The notes under the pieces: generated by a model
Seen by the model: only the letters and a program-made list of their open reading frames with translations
The model's database searches: none
Told to the model about the DNA's origin: nothing
Translations under genes and position numbers: made by a program
Part shown: in pieces, positions 44,395 through 56,871 of the stretch
Layout: each line of letters begins with the position of its first letter
Numbering within the stretch: position 1 is the stretch's first letter
Assembly (NCBI GenBank): GCA_008802785.1
Contig: VUYT01000007.1
Location: forward strand, 62,001-126,000
Length of the DNA stretch: 64,000 nt
Direction of reading: 5' to 3'
Source of the DNA: Symmetrospora coprosmae
Taxonomy: Eukaryota; Basidiomycota; Cystobasidiomycetes; Symmetrosporaceae

Positions 44395-47300
44395 ATGTCC
44401 CCTGCCTCTACTCCACCGAGAGTCATGCTCGACGGCCTCGACCTGGCGTCGACCTCTGCGACCACGTCCAGGGAGCGCGAGCTGGAAAGGTTGAGAGCCC
44501 AGCTCGAGAACTCGGACCTGGCAAGGCAGTCAAGCCAGACGAGACGCAACCTCACAAGTAGCACTGGCACCGACGAGACGGTCGACCTCAACCTCCTCCA
44601 TCCTCTGGCTGAAAAGCCCGGAACAGGCGATTCCACCGCGGCTCAAGATAGGGGCAATCATGCGGGCGGAACAGAGTCGGGAGGGACCGAGAGCCCGGTT
44701 GCGGCTAAGAAGCGGAGGGTGCAGTGGATTGGTCTTGCCGATGAAGCTCGTAAGCGTAAGCCGTACTTGGAAGGGGATGGGTGGGCCAGACTTGCTAACA
44801 TCCCTCTCGCCCGGCGAGCGCAGAAGGGGAGAAGCGCCGCATGAGCGACGTCGAAGCTCTTGCGGCCGCCGCTCTGGCAGCGGAGACGGGCTCTACAAAT
44901 CACCCTGGACACGTTTCTGTGTCTGTGTGAGTGTAGACGCGTCCGCCAATGCCACTCTTCGCGGGAACGGACTGATAAGCCGAACTCACACAGCCCCTCG
45001 ACCCCTGCCGATGAGCCCTATGGTTTCGACTGGACGGGCACTAGCGGTGCGTCCGATGGCATGCGGACACCCGGTATTGCGTCCGATCCTGTCACCCCAG
45101 AGGTCTCGCGTCCGGGCACGCCGGAGGAGCACCTCCCCATTCCATCGGGAGAGAGGGATGGATTACCGCTACCTGCGGGGAAGCGTGGCCGCACTTTCAC
45201 ACGCGAAGCTGCCAAGCTGGTCGCGATGCACAAGGCGAAGAATGCCTTCCTCGGCAGGAAGCCTGGACAGTCACGAGCACACGCCAGCGCCAGCTCTTCT
45301 GCCGATACCTCGCCCGTCCGCTCCAAGAATGTCCCCGGGCCGAGTAAATCTGCACTCAAGGCACGGGAAGCGCTATACAATGACGAGCATACTATCAGCA
45401 CGCCCGCGCCACCTGTGCCTGGAGGGAGTGGCGTTCTATCAACCCTCCTGAAGCTCTATGAACAGCCACAGAGCAACCACTCTTCTCAGGCCACTCTCGT
45501 CGCGGGGTCTTCCCGAGCTCCCAGTCCCGACCACATCGAGGCATCTCCCAGTGTGTCCGCTGCCGGCCCACAGCAATCCCAGCACCGTGCACCAGCGACT
45601 CTTGACACGCCGCCCGCCTTCTCGGAGAAGAGACAGAGATCAAATCCCCAGCTCAGCGGCTTCTTCAGAGACGCAGCTGTCAAGTGGCACGATTATCGAG
45701 ATGACAGACCGGCCATTGCGAAAAGCCATGCCGGCGTCTTCGGTGCCCTCGGCGCTTCAAGCTTTGCTCTGGCTGGAGCAGCGACACCAACCGGCAGTTC
45801 TGTGGCACCGGCTCCTCAGCGGCCGGGCTTCCGCCTCAAGTAGGCTATGCCGTGCCTTTGATAGCCCTGGCGAACGAGGGCGTGCTGACGATTTGATCAT
45901 GGTCTACATTGTTAGCCGCTACTCGATGCCAGAGGTGCCGACGCAGAAGAGCTTCAGCCGTACATCTTCGCCGGCTGCATCAGGCACGGTCACTCCAACC
46001 TCTGCTTCGCCACCTATGACCCCTGGAGGAGGCATCTATCAGCGTCGTGTTGGATCATCGCTGAATCTGTCCACGCTTGCCAAGGCGCCTGTCTCGCTCG
46101 CGAAGGGATCAGAGCGGCTCGCAAAAGAAAACTTGGACCCGAAGAAGTACCACCGCGAGTCGAAGGTACTGCGTGCCAACAAGACATCAGCGTCGAATAG
46201 CCGGCCGAGCACGCCGCAGAACGAATACGAGCTGGATGAGAAGACCCGTGCCAACACATTCGCCGCGAAAGCCATGTCGACGGCTCTTCCGCCCGCAAAT
46301 GCTGCGACAGCCCTCCGCAAAAAGAAGGACAAGCGCCGGCAGGAGGAGATCTTCATAACGATGCACGTTGCAGCTATTCTGCAACGGCAGGACTTCATTC
46401 TTCGGCTCGCGCGCGCCCTCATGATGTTCGGTGCGCCACCACACCGTATCGAGACGCAGATCCAGCAGACGGCCAAGGTGCTCGAGATCGAATGCCAAGT
46501 CATCTACATCGTCAATTTCATGATTGTGTCGTTTGTCGACTCATCTTCGCATACCTCCGATATCCGGATGGTCAAGCAGGGCGCCGGTCTCGATCTACAT
46601 CGACTGAACGAGATTGCCATTCTCCACTGGGAAGTGATGCACGACAAGATCGGTGTCGCTGAGGCATCGGAGGAAATCTCCAATCTTATGACCGCCAAAC
46701 CGCACTGGAACAACTTGACACTCTGCTTCTTTGGAGCATGCTGCAGTGCTTGCATCAGCATAGCAGCCTTCAATGCCTCATTCATCGACCTTCTTGTATC
46801 CGCCGGTCTTGGAAGCATCCTGGTGGCCATTCAGTGCTTCATCACGGCCAAGAGCGATATCTTGAGCTCAATTTTCGAGATTATCGTCACAACAGTAAGT
46901 CCAGCGGCGAGGGATACCATGACTCGTCACACTAACGCTAGAATCGTCAGATCATCTCATTTGTGGCGGCAGCTCTCGCCTCTACCGAGATATTCTGCTA
47001 TGCTGCTATCACGTCAAGTTCCATCGTCCTCATCTTGCCTGGGTGGTGCGTATCAGCCTCAGCTTGCTGTGCGCATGTCCGGCTGATCGCCTATCTCAAT
47101 TGACAGGCCGACTTGCACGGCTGCTCTTGAGCTCCAGTCACGGTCCCTCGTCTCCGGAAGCGTCCGCCTCGTCTACGCAGTCGTCTACGCTCTCTTCCTC
47201 GGCTTCGGTATCTCGCTTGGAGCGCAGCTCTGGACCCTCTTTTCGGGACAGGAAGGTACGTCGTATCCGACTCGAGCATGTCAGGACAACCTGCTGATGG

Positions 47301-48296
47301 CTCGCCGCTCTTTATCGCTTTCGCAGTATTCACCTCGAACGACAACACCTGCTCACTCTCCCATGATCCGAGCATCTGGTATCGCGCCACGATACCGCAG
47401 TGGTTCTACTTTATTGTAGGTCTTATGCTTGTGATATTGGAACGACACAGCAGCTAATAGCACTGATGTTTCTTTTCGCAGGCTGTTCCAGGCTTCCCAC
47501 TCTTCCTGTCCTTGCGCAACTTTGCCAAGCTGCAACGGAAGGAGACCCTGATTGGCGTGCTCATCGCTGGCGCGGGATGGAACGCCAACCACTGGAGGTG
47601 GGCTCTTTTCCGCCTATGCGACCACAACTGCGACCTGGACTACGTCGCTAAGGGGTCTTTTCGCAGCGTCTATGGCTTCCCCGGTCGATCAGACATCTCA
47701 TCGGCTATCGGAGCTTTCGTGGTGGCCTTCATTGGCACCCTCTGGGGCAAATACTTCCAGTCTACGGCTTTCATTGTTTCCGTCACGGGTGCGTGCTGCC
47801 ATCGAGCGAGAGCGAGGCTTCTCATGTGGCAGACACTGATCCCCTCGTTCTGCCGATGTCTCCGCTCAGGCATCATGTTCCAGCTTCCTTCGGGGTTGGG
47901 CAATGGAGGCCTCTTGGCAGTGAGTGGTCGCTGCCGTACGACGTGCCCCGCTGTTTATAGCTTACACTGCATCTTGCTCACCTAAGTACGCCACCACAAA
48001 CGCGGACACCGTAGCAGTATTCCAGTCAGGCTGGAGCGTAGCGCAGCAGCTCATCAGGTGCGCACGTCTCCAGCATAACTGTCCAGGTCTCTTGCTAAGG
48101 TCCCTTTTTTCTTGGCTGTCTAGTACCGTTATTGGGATGGTCGTCGGTATCGGGGCGGCCATCGCTATTCTCTATCCCTTCGGTAAGCAGTCGAGAAGGA
48201 TTCAGTCCCTGAGTCCCTGGCGAAGTCGCTCAGGCTGACGTTCTTGTTACCTTGCTCGATGCAGGCAAACGCCGAGGCGGTCTCATGTCGTTCTAG
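44395..48296 (+). CDS. PRM10: Prm10-like membrane protein (ThrE / Thr-Ser exporter domain)
   Basis: Thirteen exons (44395-44749, 44824-44926, 44994-45839, 45916-46894, 46951-47045, 47107-47255, 47327-47415, 47482-47597, 47667-47788, 47870-47919, 47987-48057, 48124-48182, 48265-48296) give 1021 residues. A long disordered N-terminus is followed by the ThrE domain: FILRLARALMMFGAPPHRIE, CQVIYIVNFMIVSF, VASEEI-like EASEEISNL, then about ten hydrophobic helices including SGSVRLVYAVVYALFLGFG and GFPGRSDISSAIGAFVVAF, ending in IGMVVGIGAAIAILYPFG. Yeast Prm10 is pheromone-regulated; the bacterial relative exports threonine. Substrate here is unknown. The proposed 69-nt intron 47598-47666 keeps the frame open if retained. 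Confidence 0.88.
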
Positions 48297-49116
48297 AGTG
48301 CTTGCAACAGCGCTCTTGCTCACCTGCTGTGCGGGGTCGTAAGGCGCTCTTCTGGTAGGTGCTTTCGTAGACGGAACATAGACATCATTAGACACCCAAC
48401 TAGATGCACATAGTATAGAGCTACAGCATACTCGTTCAGCAACTGGAAGGACGGACACTGGCTTCTCTCAACCAAGTAAACGCGTAAAGCTCATTTGCCA
48501 CATCTGTGACCAGATATAGCCACGCGTTTTCGCGGCTTGGTTCTCCTCAGCATGCCGCGTCTTGAAGGGTGTTAGGGACGGGGAATGAGGGTCAAGAATA
48601 GGAAAGAGAAGCGGCACGGACCCGCGTAAAGGAGGTCTGAAGGCCCGCCTTGAAGCGTCTGCGCGCGCGGCCGCTCGGTCCTCGCTGCGCAGTATAGACG
48701 AATCTCGCCACTGCGGCGTACTGCGGCGGTCCTCTGCGCAGCCATCTCTGTCGCGCCTGTCTCCTTCTGATTTACTCACTACTTGATACTCTGTTCACTC
48801 ACTCGTCCTCATTTCCCTCCTCACTCTGATCCGACGCATCCGACATACTGACAGACGCCTGGCGCGACTGACTGCGACTGCGGATCCCGACCCTTCAAGA
48901 CCAGATACACACGACCTGCACGACAGCACCCACGCGCACACTCGTGCATAGGTTAATCAGTACATCGCCAATTGCACCATCCGACTACGAAAGCTCTCCA
49001 CTTTCTTTCTTTCTGCCGCATCTTTACGGTGAGAATGACGAAACGCACAGTCCCGTCGATTGATGAAGCAGTACTCACGCTTTTCCCGCCTTTCCCCGCC
49101 GTTCGGTAGCATCATC
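48297..49116. other. Intergenic region upstream of the GH26-like gene
   Basis: About 820 bp. Pyrimidine-rich and A-poor near 48760-48830, consistent with a promoter. No exon supported. Confidence 0.5.
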
Positions 49117-50474
49117 ATGCACTGCAGCTCCTTCGTTTCCGCGTTCACACTGCTCGCCACGGCCTCGGCGTACCTCGTCGAAGCCGGCAGCCACCAGGGA
49201 GCAGCAGGCCTGTCTCTCCGGTCACCCGGCGCACACCGCAGACACCACCACTCTGGCTCGATAAAGCGCAAGCGTGCGACCAAGTGCCGCGCGTCTTCCT
49301 CGTCTAGCTCCTCCACGACTTCGGGCTCAGACTCGGACTCATCCGCCTCCACCTCAACTTCGGGCAATTCGGCCTCGGCCAACTCGACCACGTCCAGCGG
49401 CTCGACGCTGAGCGTCAGCTCTGCCTTCCTCTCCAAGAACGGTCTCCCCTGGGGCTACCTCCCGGACGAGGCAGACGCTGGCGGAACCAAGCAGACCATG
49501 GCGCAGCTCAACGCCATGACCAACACCAAGTCGGCCTTCTACGGCTACTACGCGCAGGCGCGCTCGGGAACGACCTTTGACGGCAGCCAGCTCCTCGCGG
49601 TTATTGATGACGTAAAGGCCTCGGGTGCCATCTTCCAGCCCGCCGTCATGCCTACTGGCGGGTGGCAGGGCCTCACGTCCAGCGACAACAGCCAGGCAGT
49701 CGCCATTGCCAACGTCATGAAAAAGTTCACCGACGAAGGGATCGAGGTCTGGCTGCGCTTTGCTCACGAAGGTCAGTCCTCATCCTGCAGATCGACGGAA
49801 GGGGAAGGAAGCGAGACTGAGTGGCGTCCGCTTTCCCCGCAGTCAACTGGTACCTCACGGACGGCACCTACTCTGGCAGTCTCAGCGACTTCAAGGAGGG
49901 TTGGAAGACTGTGGCAGCGGCCATTGACGAGATTGCGCCGGACGTCAAGATGTTCTTCACGCCCAACGTGGCGAATGCGGCTCAGTACGAGCAGTACTAC
50001 CCCACCGAGGGGCGAGTAGACGTCATTGGCATCGGTGCGTCCCTTTGCCATCCCATTCCCAGCAAATCGTCCTTGAGAGCCAACGCTGACCGTGATGTTC
50101 TTGATTCTGCAAGACTACTACCCCAGCAAAGCGGGGTCGTTCGTCTCGACCATGCAGACCTTCCACGACGCGCACCCCGATGTCAAGTTTGCCATTGGCG
50201 AGACGGGTCTGAGCCAGACGGCCAGCATGGAGGCGCGGCTGGCGTACGTCGAGGAGATCACGAGTGAGGCGACGATGCAAGCCCTGCCGAACTTCATCGG
50301 ATGCACCTGGTGTGAGTGCAGTCCGCATCCTTGCGCTTCTACGCTGTCGAGGAGACACAGCTGACGTGGCGAGTGGCCCGTCTGCAACCAGTCAACTTCC
50401 TCAAAGGCGGAGTCGATTTCCGCATTCTTGGAGCTGGCGACGACAGCGCGACCGCGGCCTTCTTCGCTTCATGA
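49117..50474 (+). CDS. Secreted GH26-like glycoside hydrolase (beta-mannanase type)
   Basis: Four exons (49117-49771, 49843-50034, 50114-50311, 50392-50474) give 375 residues. I chose the ATG at 49117 because MHCSSFVSAFTLLATASA is a good signal peptide; an in-frame ATG at 49063 would bury it. A basic then Ser/Thr-rich linker (possibly O-glycosylated) precedes the barrel. The barrel has WGYLPDEADAGG, FYGYYAQARSG, WLRFAHEVNWYLTDG (acid/base Glu in RFAHE), DVKMFFTPNVA, VDVIGIDYYPS and FAIGETGLSQT (nucleophile Glu in GETG), then GCTWFNFLKGGVDFRI. These match clan GH-A, family GH26. It probably cuts mannan or a related hemicellulose outside the cell; exact specificity cannot be read. Confidence 0.78.
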
Positions 50475-50974
50475 GAAAGAACCGTTCTTCAGCCGTATAC
50501 GTCAAGGAGAGATGTCCGGGAGATGTCCATAGGACGGCGAGAGCGCTGGGCGCCAGGGCCGCCATTCATGTGTCTCTACGAAATGTCATGTCTTCTAGTT
50601 GTGATCGATGGTGCTGCGATGTTGCGGGGCAATATCATAACCGAGCGCCGAGCGCTTGGCGCATTCGAGTCCTACCTCGCTGTTGTGCAGGTTTTGCCGT
50701 CTTGCTGAATTCCGTTCTTGCTGACTCTCCTCTCCCTTCTCCCTTTCCGAACAAGCTCCTCTCCCTTCTCCCTTTCCGAACAAGTCGCAATCTAGGATCT
50801 CGCTGCCTGCTCATTGTCCGTCAGCTAGACGCCGCTCACCGCAGCCTGCAGACAGATGCCTTTGCTGTCGACGCAATCGTGCGCCTCATCGTATCGATAC
50901 ATTTGACGTCCGTAAGTCAGCCTGCGCCTGTTCCTACACGACAGCCACCATGCGCCTAGTGAGTGACTGCCTTG
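50475..50974. other. Convergent intergenic region
   Basis: 500 bp between the converging GH26-like and Pre3 genes. Contains the 29-bp tandem duplication listed separately. Confidence 0.6.
50727..50784. repeat. Perfect 29-bp tandem duplication
   Basis: Two identical adjacent copies (50727-50755 and 50756-50784), each starting CTCCTCTCCC and ending CCGAACAAG. Noncoding, between converging 3' ends. Perfect identity suggests a recent slip or duplication. Confidence 0.95.
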
Positions 50975-51982
<1,008 letters not shown>

Positions 51983-52223
51983 GGTCGCGTATAGTCTATG
52001 TGAGTGAGCGGTGTGTGTACGTATTAGATGATGTGCAGTTGTCGCTATCGCGGTATGCAGATGAGGTGTGTGATGGTGTGAGGCTATACTGTACTGTGCT
52101 CTGTGCCTGGCTGCCCCTCCCTTCCCCTTCGCTGACGCGGCTGAGACCGAGGACAGGCGACATCCTCTCCCTCTTGACCCCCATCACACCGACGCAGGAA
52201 CATCATCACCACCACCTAGAGCA
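51983..52223. promoter_or_regulatory. Shared divergent promoter of PRE3 and RPN12
   Basis: 241 bp lie between the two start codons. Both products are proteasome subunits, so co-regulation through this stretch is likely. I looked for the yeast Rpn4/PACE site (GGTGGCAAA or its complement) and did not see it. Part nearest RPN12 is rich in C and T. Confidence 0.6.
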
Positions 52224-53249
52224 ATGGCTTCCTCGTCATCAGCACCGTCACCCCCGTCCATATCCTCCCTCCTCGCGCAGATCAAGCAGAGCTACGACAG
52301 CTCCGCGTCATCCTCATCCTCATCCTCGAGCACCACGCCCCTCCTCGTCAAGGCAAAGGTCCAGCTCGCCCAGTCTGGCCTCCTCCTGCCGTCCTCATCC
52401 TCAAGCAGCGAGGACCTCGAGACTGCGCGGGACATTCTCAGCTACGGCGCCCTCCTCTCTGTCCGGAACCGCGACATCCCGGCCTTTGAGCGCTACCTCG
52501 CTCAGCTCAAGCCGTTCTGGGATCCCAGTCTGGGGTGCGTGCAGCCGCGCGCGCGCTCTCTCACGTGGACGTAGGAGAGCACACGCGCATCACTCCACTG
52601 TGCTGAATCCTCATTGCCGCGTCTTGTCCCTGTGGCGCCTGCCGCCTCCAGCCTCTCGCAATCAGACCTACAGGCACCCTTGACGGGTCTCGCCTTGCTC
52701 CGCTGCCTCGCAAACAACGACATTGCAGGGTTCCACACATTGCTAGAAGAGCTTGCTTCCTCCCATGGTGCGTGTTCTGTCCTACTCCCTTGCCCGCGCC
52801 GGCAGCCCGCTGACCTTGCATCGCGCCGTACAGGCCTCGACGACCTGCACACCAACTCGTACATCAAGTACCCGCTCGACCTCGAGCGCTGGCTGATGGA
52901 AGGCTCGTACTCGAAAGTGTGGTCCTCGCGCGAAGCATCGCCCAGTCCAGAGTACACCGTTTTTCTCGACCAGCTCGTGTCGACAGTCCGAAACGAGATT
53001 GCCTCGTGCGGGGAGAAGGCCTACGCCTCGCTTCCTCTGCACGATGCCGCTGTCCTCCTCTTCTTCAAGGACCGCGAGGACCTACTCAAATTTGCAAGCG
53101 AGCGCAGAGGATGGACCGTCAATCCGTCAACAGAGACCATCACTTTCGAAGGGACGCCCGGAGCAGAGAATGAGACTCAGGACCTGCCGAAGGAACGCGT
53201 GGTAGAGACCATCCTCGGCTACGCAAAGGAGCTAGAGACAATCGTCTAG
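52224..53249 (+). CDS. RPN12: 26S proteasome regulatory subunit Rpn12 (PSMD8)
   Basis: Three exons (52224-52534, 52652-52767, 52834-53249) give 280 residues. After a Ser-rich start, VKAKVQLAQSGLLLPS, ILSYGALLSVRNRDIPAFER and YLAQLKPFWD mark the helical repeat part; LRCLANNDIAGFHTLLEEL, YIKYPLDLERWLMEGSYSKV and DAAVLLFFKDREDLLKFA form the PCI-type winged-helix end, as in PSMD8. Rpn12 is the last lid subunit to join and triggers docking of the lid on the base. An Ser-rich insert near residues 25-75 is longer than in yeast. Confidence 0.92.
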
Positions 53250-53428
53250 ATGAGGGAACGACGGCACTGGGGCAGTGTAGCAATAATCGGATAGTCGTAG
53301 TCGATGCGCCTCGCCGGCAATGGTGTCGAGTTTGGCGGATGTTCAGGCCGCTTGATCGAACCGTCTCTGCTGATTCATGCGTCTATTGCTACACACGACA
53401 TACGCTTTGCATGAGATGCACTTCCGTC

Positions 53429-56400
53429 TCACGTCTTCCGTAGCTTCACCTGCATCCGCTCGATCTTGGCTCGAGCCTCTCCCAGCAGTCTGGCCTCTTC
53501 TGCCAGTGAAAGTTCAATCTTCCTTCTCTGACTCTCGCCCATCCTGCCGTCGTCCTTCCGGCTTTCGTTCAGCCTGATGCCTTCGAGCTGAGGCCGGAGC
53601 AGATCAAGCTGTTCCTTGAGCCTGTCCGCCCGGCCCGTCAGGCTCCTGTCTTGCCTCCCGCCAGCCGCGCCGCCGACGCCGCCACCGCGCACCGCCGCCT
53701 GGACGCGGTCGAGCTCCTCGATCCACCTGCGCTCGTAGCTGCTAAGCTCCGGCTGCGAGTTGTCCACGAGCCGCTGGAGCACCCTGTCCGCCTTGCGCTC
53801 GAGCTCGCGCTGCTTCGCACGGACGCGCTCGACCCGCTCGCCAAACGCGGCAAACTGCGCGTCCCGCTCGGCCAGCTCCCCGTCCAGCGCCTGGTACTTG
53901 CCCACCTGCCGCGGTAGCTCGCGTAGGTGCAGCTCGAGCCGCTCCTGCACAGCGTTCCCAGCGCCAATGAGCCCGCGCACAGAGGCGTCCAGCTTGTCCA
54001 CCGTCCCGCCCACGAAGCGCAGGTTGGCCACGGTCAGCTCGATCCGCCCGTCCTTGTCTACGCGCGCAGTCTTGGCTGAACCCGAAGAGCTCGAGGGGAT
54101 GGCGAAACGCGCTGTGGGCGCATTCGAGCTGCGCGTGAGCAGCGGCGGCAGCTCAAACTTGGCCGAATCCGAAAAGGCGACGTAGGACTTCTTGCTGATT
54201 TGCAGCTGGCCAGGGCCTCCATTCGCGGCCGGTGCTGACAGCTGCAGGCCTTTGTGTGCGGTTGCGGACCCACTGCCCTGCCCCCCCGCTTCTGCTATCC
54301 GCTTGCTACGGAACGACAGCTCGATGCTGATTGCTTGCCGGTCTCCCGTCAGAAGCAGGAGAGCATAGCCGAGGTAGACGTCATTGATGACGGACAGCCC
54401 GATGACTCTGTTCTGGAGCGAGTTGTCCTCCGCTTCGTCGGCCAACGATGGCTGCAGCAGCCAAGCGACCTCGGACGACGGCTGTGCAGCGAGCGAGCGC
54501 TGCAGGCTAGCATCGTCCGCGTCGTCGTTGGCGGATATGCTGGCGAGGAGGTCGAACACCGGTCGGAGGGATAGCGAGTGCGCGCCGAATTGGTGGTAGA
54601 TGTACAGAGAATCGGTGTACTCGGGGTCCTTGACGATCTTGATGCCGCCGGTGCCCGATGAAGACGGATCTTCCGCCGACGGGCCAAAGAGATCGATAGA
54701 CTCGTACACGAGCAAGCTCGGCAGATCGCTCAGCTGGGTGCTGCCGCTCCAGTCCGCCTCAACCTTTTCCACATCCAGGCACACGTCGACCTTGCCGTCC
54801 GAGTACGCGATGAGCACAGCTCCCATGTCGCTGGGCGCTGTGTCATTCTCGCTCGGGCCCGCACTTCCAATCGAGACGTACGCAATATCCGAGGCGAGTG
54901 ACTCGTCGCTGTTGTCGAGTTCTCGCGGAGACGGTTGGAGCAGGAATGGACCCTGTCGGGAGGGCGGAGAGCGGAGATAGGACGGGTACCGCACCGTCTG
55001 GAACTCTTCGCCCTCTTCATTGTCCTTGTCGTCATCCGCCGCAAACGCCGGCGTGCTGTGGTCGGCGCTCCGCTGCGTCAGGAGCGAGTTGACAAACTTC
55101 AACTGAGCAGAGTAGCGCGTCTCCAGGATCTGCCGCTCGGACAGTGACAGCTCGCCGATGTTGGTGCCGAGGTAGTTCACCTTAGCCGAGATGAAGGACG
55201 CCAGCTGAGACAGATGCGCTGTAGGTATCCGGCTGTGAGAAAGAGAACACAGCAAGGCTTAAGCGACTTGCAGCATCCGTTTCCAATGCCCAGACCTGAG
55301 CCAGGGAGCCTCACGCTTTCTTTGGGAGGTACGGGCATACGCAGTACACGTCGCCGTTCTGCATGAGGCAGTACAGCGTGAATGGCGACCAGTCGCCCTC
55401 CCCTTCGCCGCAGCAGAACGAGACTGCCGTGTCGGCTCCCTCGTCAGTGTCCCCGAAAGCGTGTCTAGCTGGTGATGCGCCTTTGCTGAATGGGACAGAC
55501 ATGGGTGTCCCGCCTCTCGCGCCACGCGGGACCAGTGCTCGTGAAGAGGGAGTTGCCGATGCGCTGCGCTCTCGGCGGGACCGTTCTGCTTTTGAAGGTG
55601 TAGTGATGGTCGAGAGGCCGTATGACACGCCCCGGGAGGGCATTGCGGACCTCCCGATGACGCCGCTTGGCGCGCAGAAGTCTGTGATCTGCGTTGGCTC
55701 TTCCGCGTCGTGCAGGATGTCATACTCTCGCAAAAGTCCATCTGCGGTCAGCACGAGCAGGACGGCGTCGTGCTCGCCCCATGGGTGGAACGACACTTTC
55801 GCTATTGGCGGAGAGGACGGGGAGTGGTAGAAGGGGCCTATAGGGTCGTGGCTGTTCCGGTGGCAGAAGGGTGTACCGCATCAGTCGGGGTTCCACGCTC
55901 CCGGGTGTCTGTCCGGACGAGCCCTCAGGTCCAGCATTGCTGCTCGGACCGTGTTCATAGGACGCACCTGCACTCGAGCGCGCTGCTAACAAGCCCATCC
56001 CAGCCTTTCCTCGGCAGTTCGAGCACGACGAGCTGTGTGCGTCCCACGACGGCCAGGAACCGCGAGGACGGGCTGGCGACCAGCTGCAGGATCTCAAAGT
56101 CAATGGCGGGGGTGTTCAAAGTCTGCCGCGACGAGAGACAGTGTATAGGTGTCAGCTCTGCCAAGGCAGCCTCTCCACGCTGCCGACGCGAGCCCACCTT
56201 GAAGCTCCCGGACGTCTGCGCCGGGCCAGCACCCATTGCTGTCGATGCAGACGCGGCAGCTGCACCGTTCACTCCCTCGAGCTTGGCCTTGTAGCTGGCC
56301 ACGTTGAGGATCCTTATCTTCCTGCCCGCGGCGACGCAGAGCTCCGTCTTTCTCGCAATGCAGCACACGGCTCTGGCTCGCCCAGTGTCGGCCTCTTTCC

Positions 56401-56677
56401 CGTCGCCATTGCCATTGCCAATACCGCCGAACACGGTGGACGCATCGAGCGATACATCGTCGTCGTCGTCATCGTCGTCCGCGTAACGGCTTGTGCTACC
56501 ACCGCCGCCACGGCCGCCGTGGTGGGCGTGGCCATGGATGCTGGAGGCGTTCGGCGAGGGTGGCACTTGTCCGGAGCTCCGGCGGTGATGTCGTTGCTGC
56601 TGCTGCTGTGGTATTGCAAAGATGGGATGCGACGAGAGCGTGTCGAGCCACGAATGCAGCGAGCTCAGGTCGTCCAT
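53429..56677 (-). CDS. NUP82: Nucleoporin Nup82 (NUP88 family)
   Basis: Four exons (56677-56198, 56122-55968, 55851-55315, 55232-53429) give 991 residues. The start MDDLSSLHSWLDTLSSHPIF is chosen over an upstream TTG frame. The N-terminal beta-propeller shows ELCVAAGRKIRILNV, FEILQLVASPSSRFLAVVGR, LVVLELPRKGWDGL, YHSPSSPPIAKVSFHPWG, LLVLTADGLLREYDI and LYCLMQNGDVYCVCPYLPKK. The C-terminal part is coiled coil (RVRAKQRELERKADRVLQRL, SLAEEARLLGEARAKIERMQ). Nup82 sits on the cytoplasmic face of the nuclear pore with Nup159 and Nsp1 and serves mRNA export. A Gly/Asp-rich insert lies in the first exon. Confidence 0.88.
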
Positions 56678-56871
56678 CCTCGACTTGGTGGTGATATGGA
56701 GTGTGAGCGGAGGCAACCTCGGGAACCATCGAAGTCAATGCATACTTTACACGGAGGCTCCGTCCTCAACAACCACAGGGACTGTCACGACAACATCTGC
56801 AGAAGCGAAACAGCCTATGGCACCTCTCATACGAGTCTTCCTGCCTCTTGCTTCCGTTGGCTAGACCTTCT

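Noticed and set aside
50264-50959. 231-residue + frame over the end of the GH26-like gene
   Set aside because: Out of frame with the clear GH26 exons and covers noncoding DNA with the tandem duplication.
51983-52223. Rpn4/PACE element in the proteasome promoter
   Set aside because: Neither GGTGGCAAA nor its complement is present.
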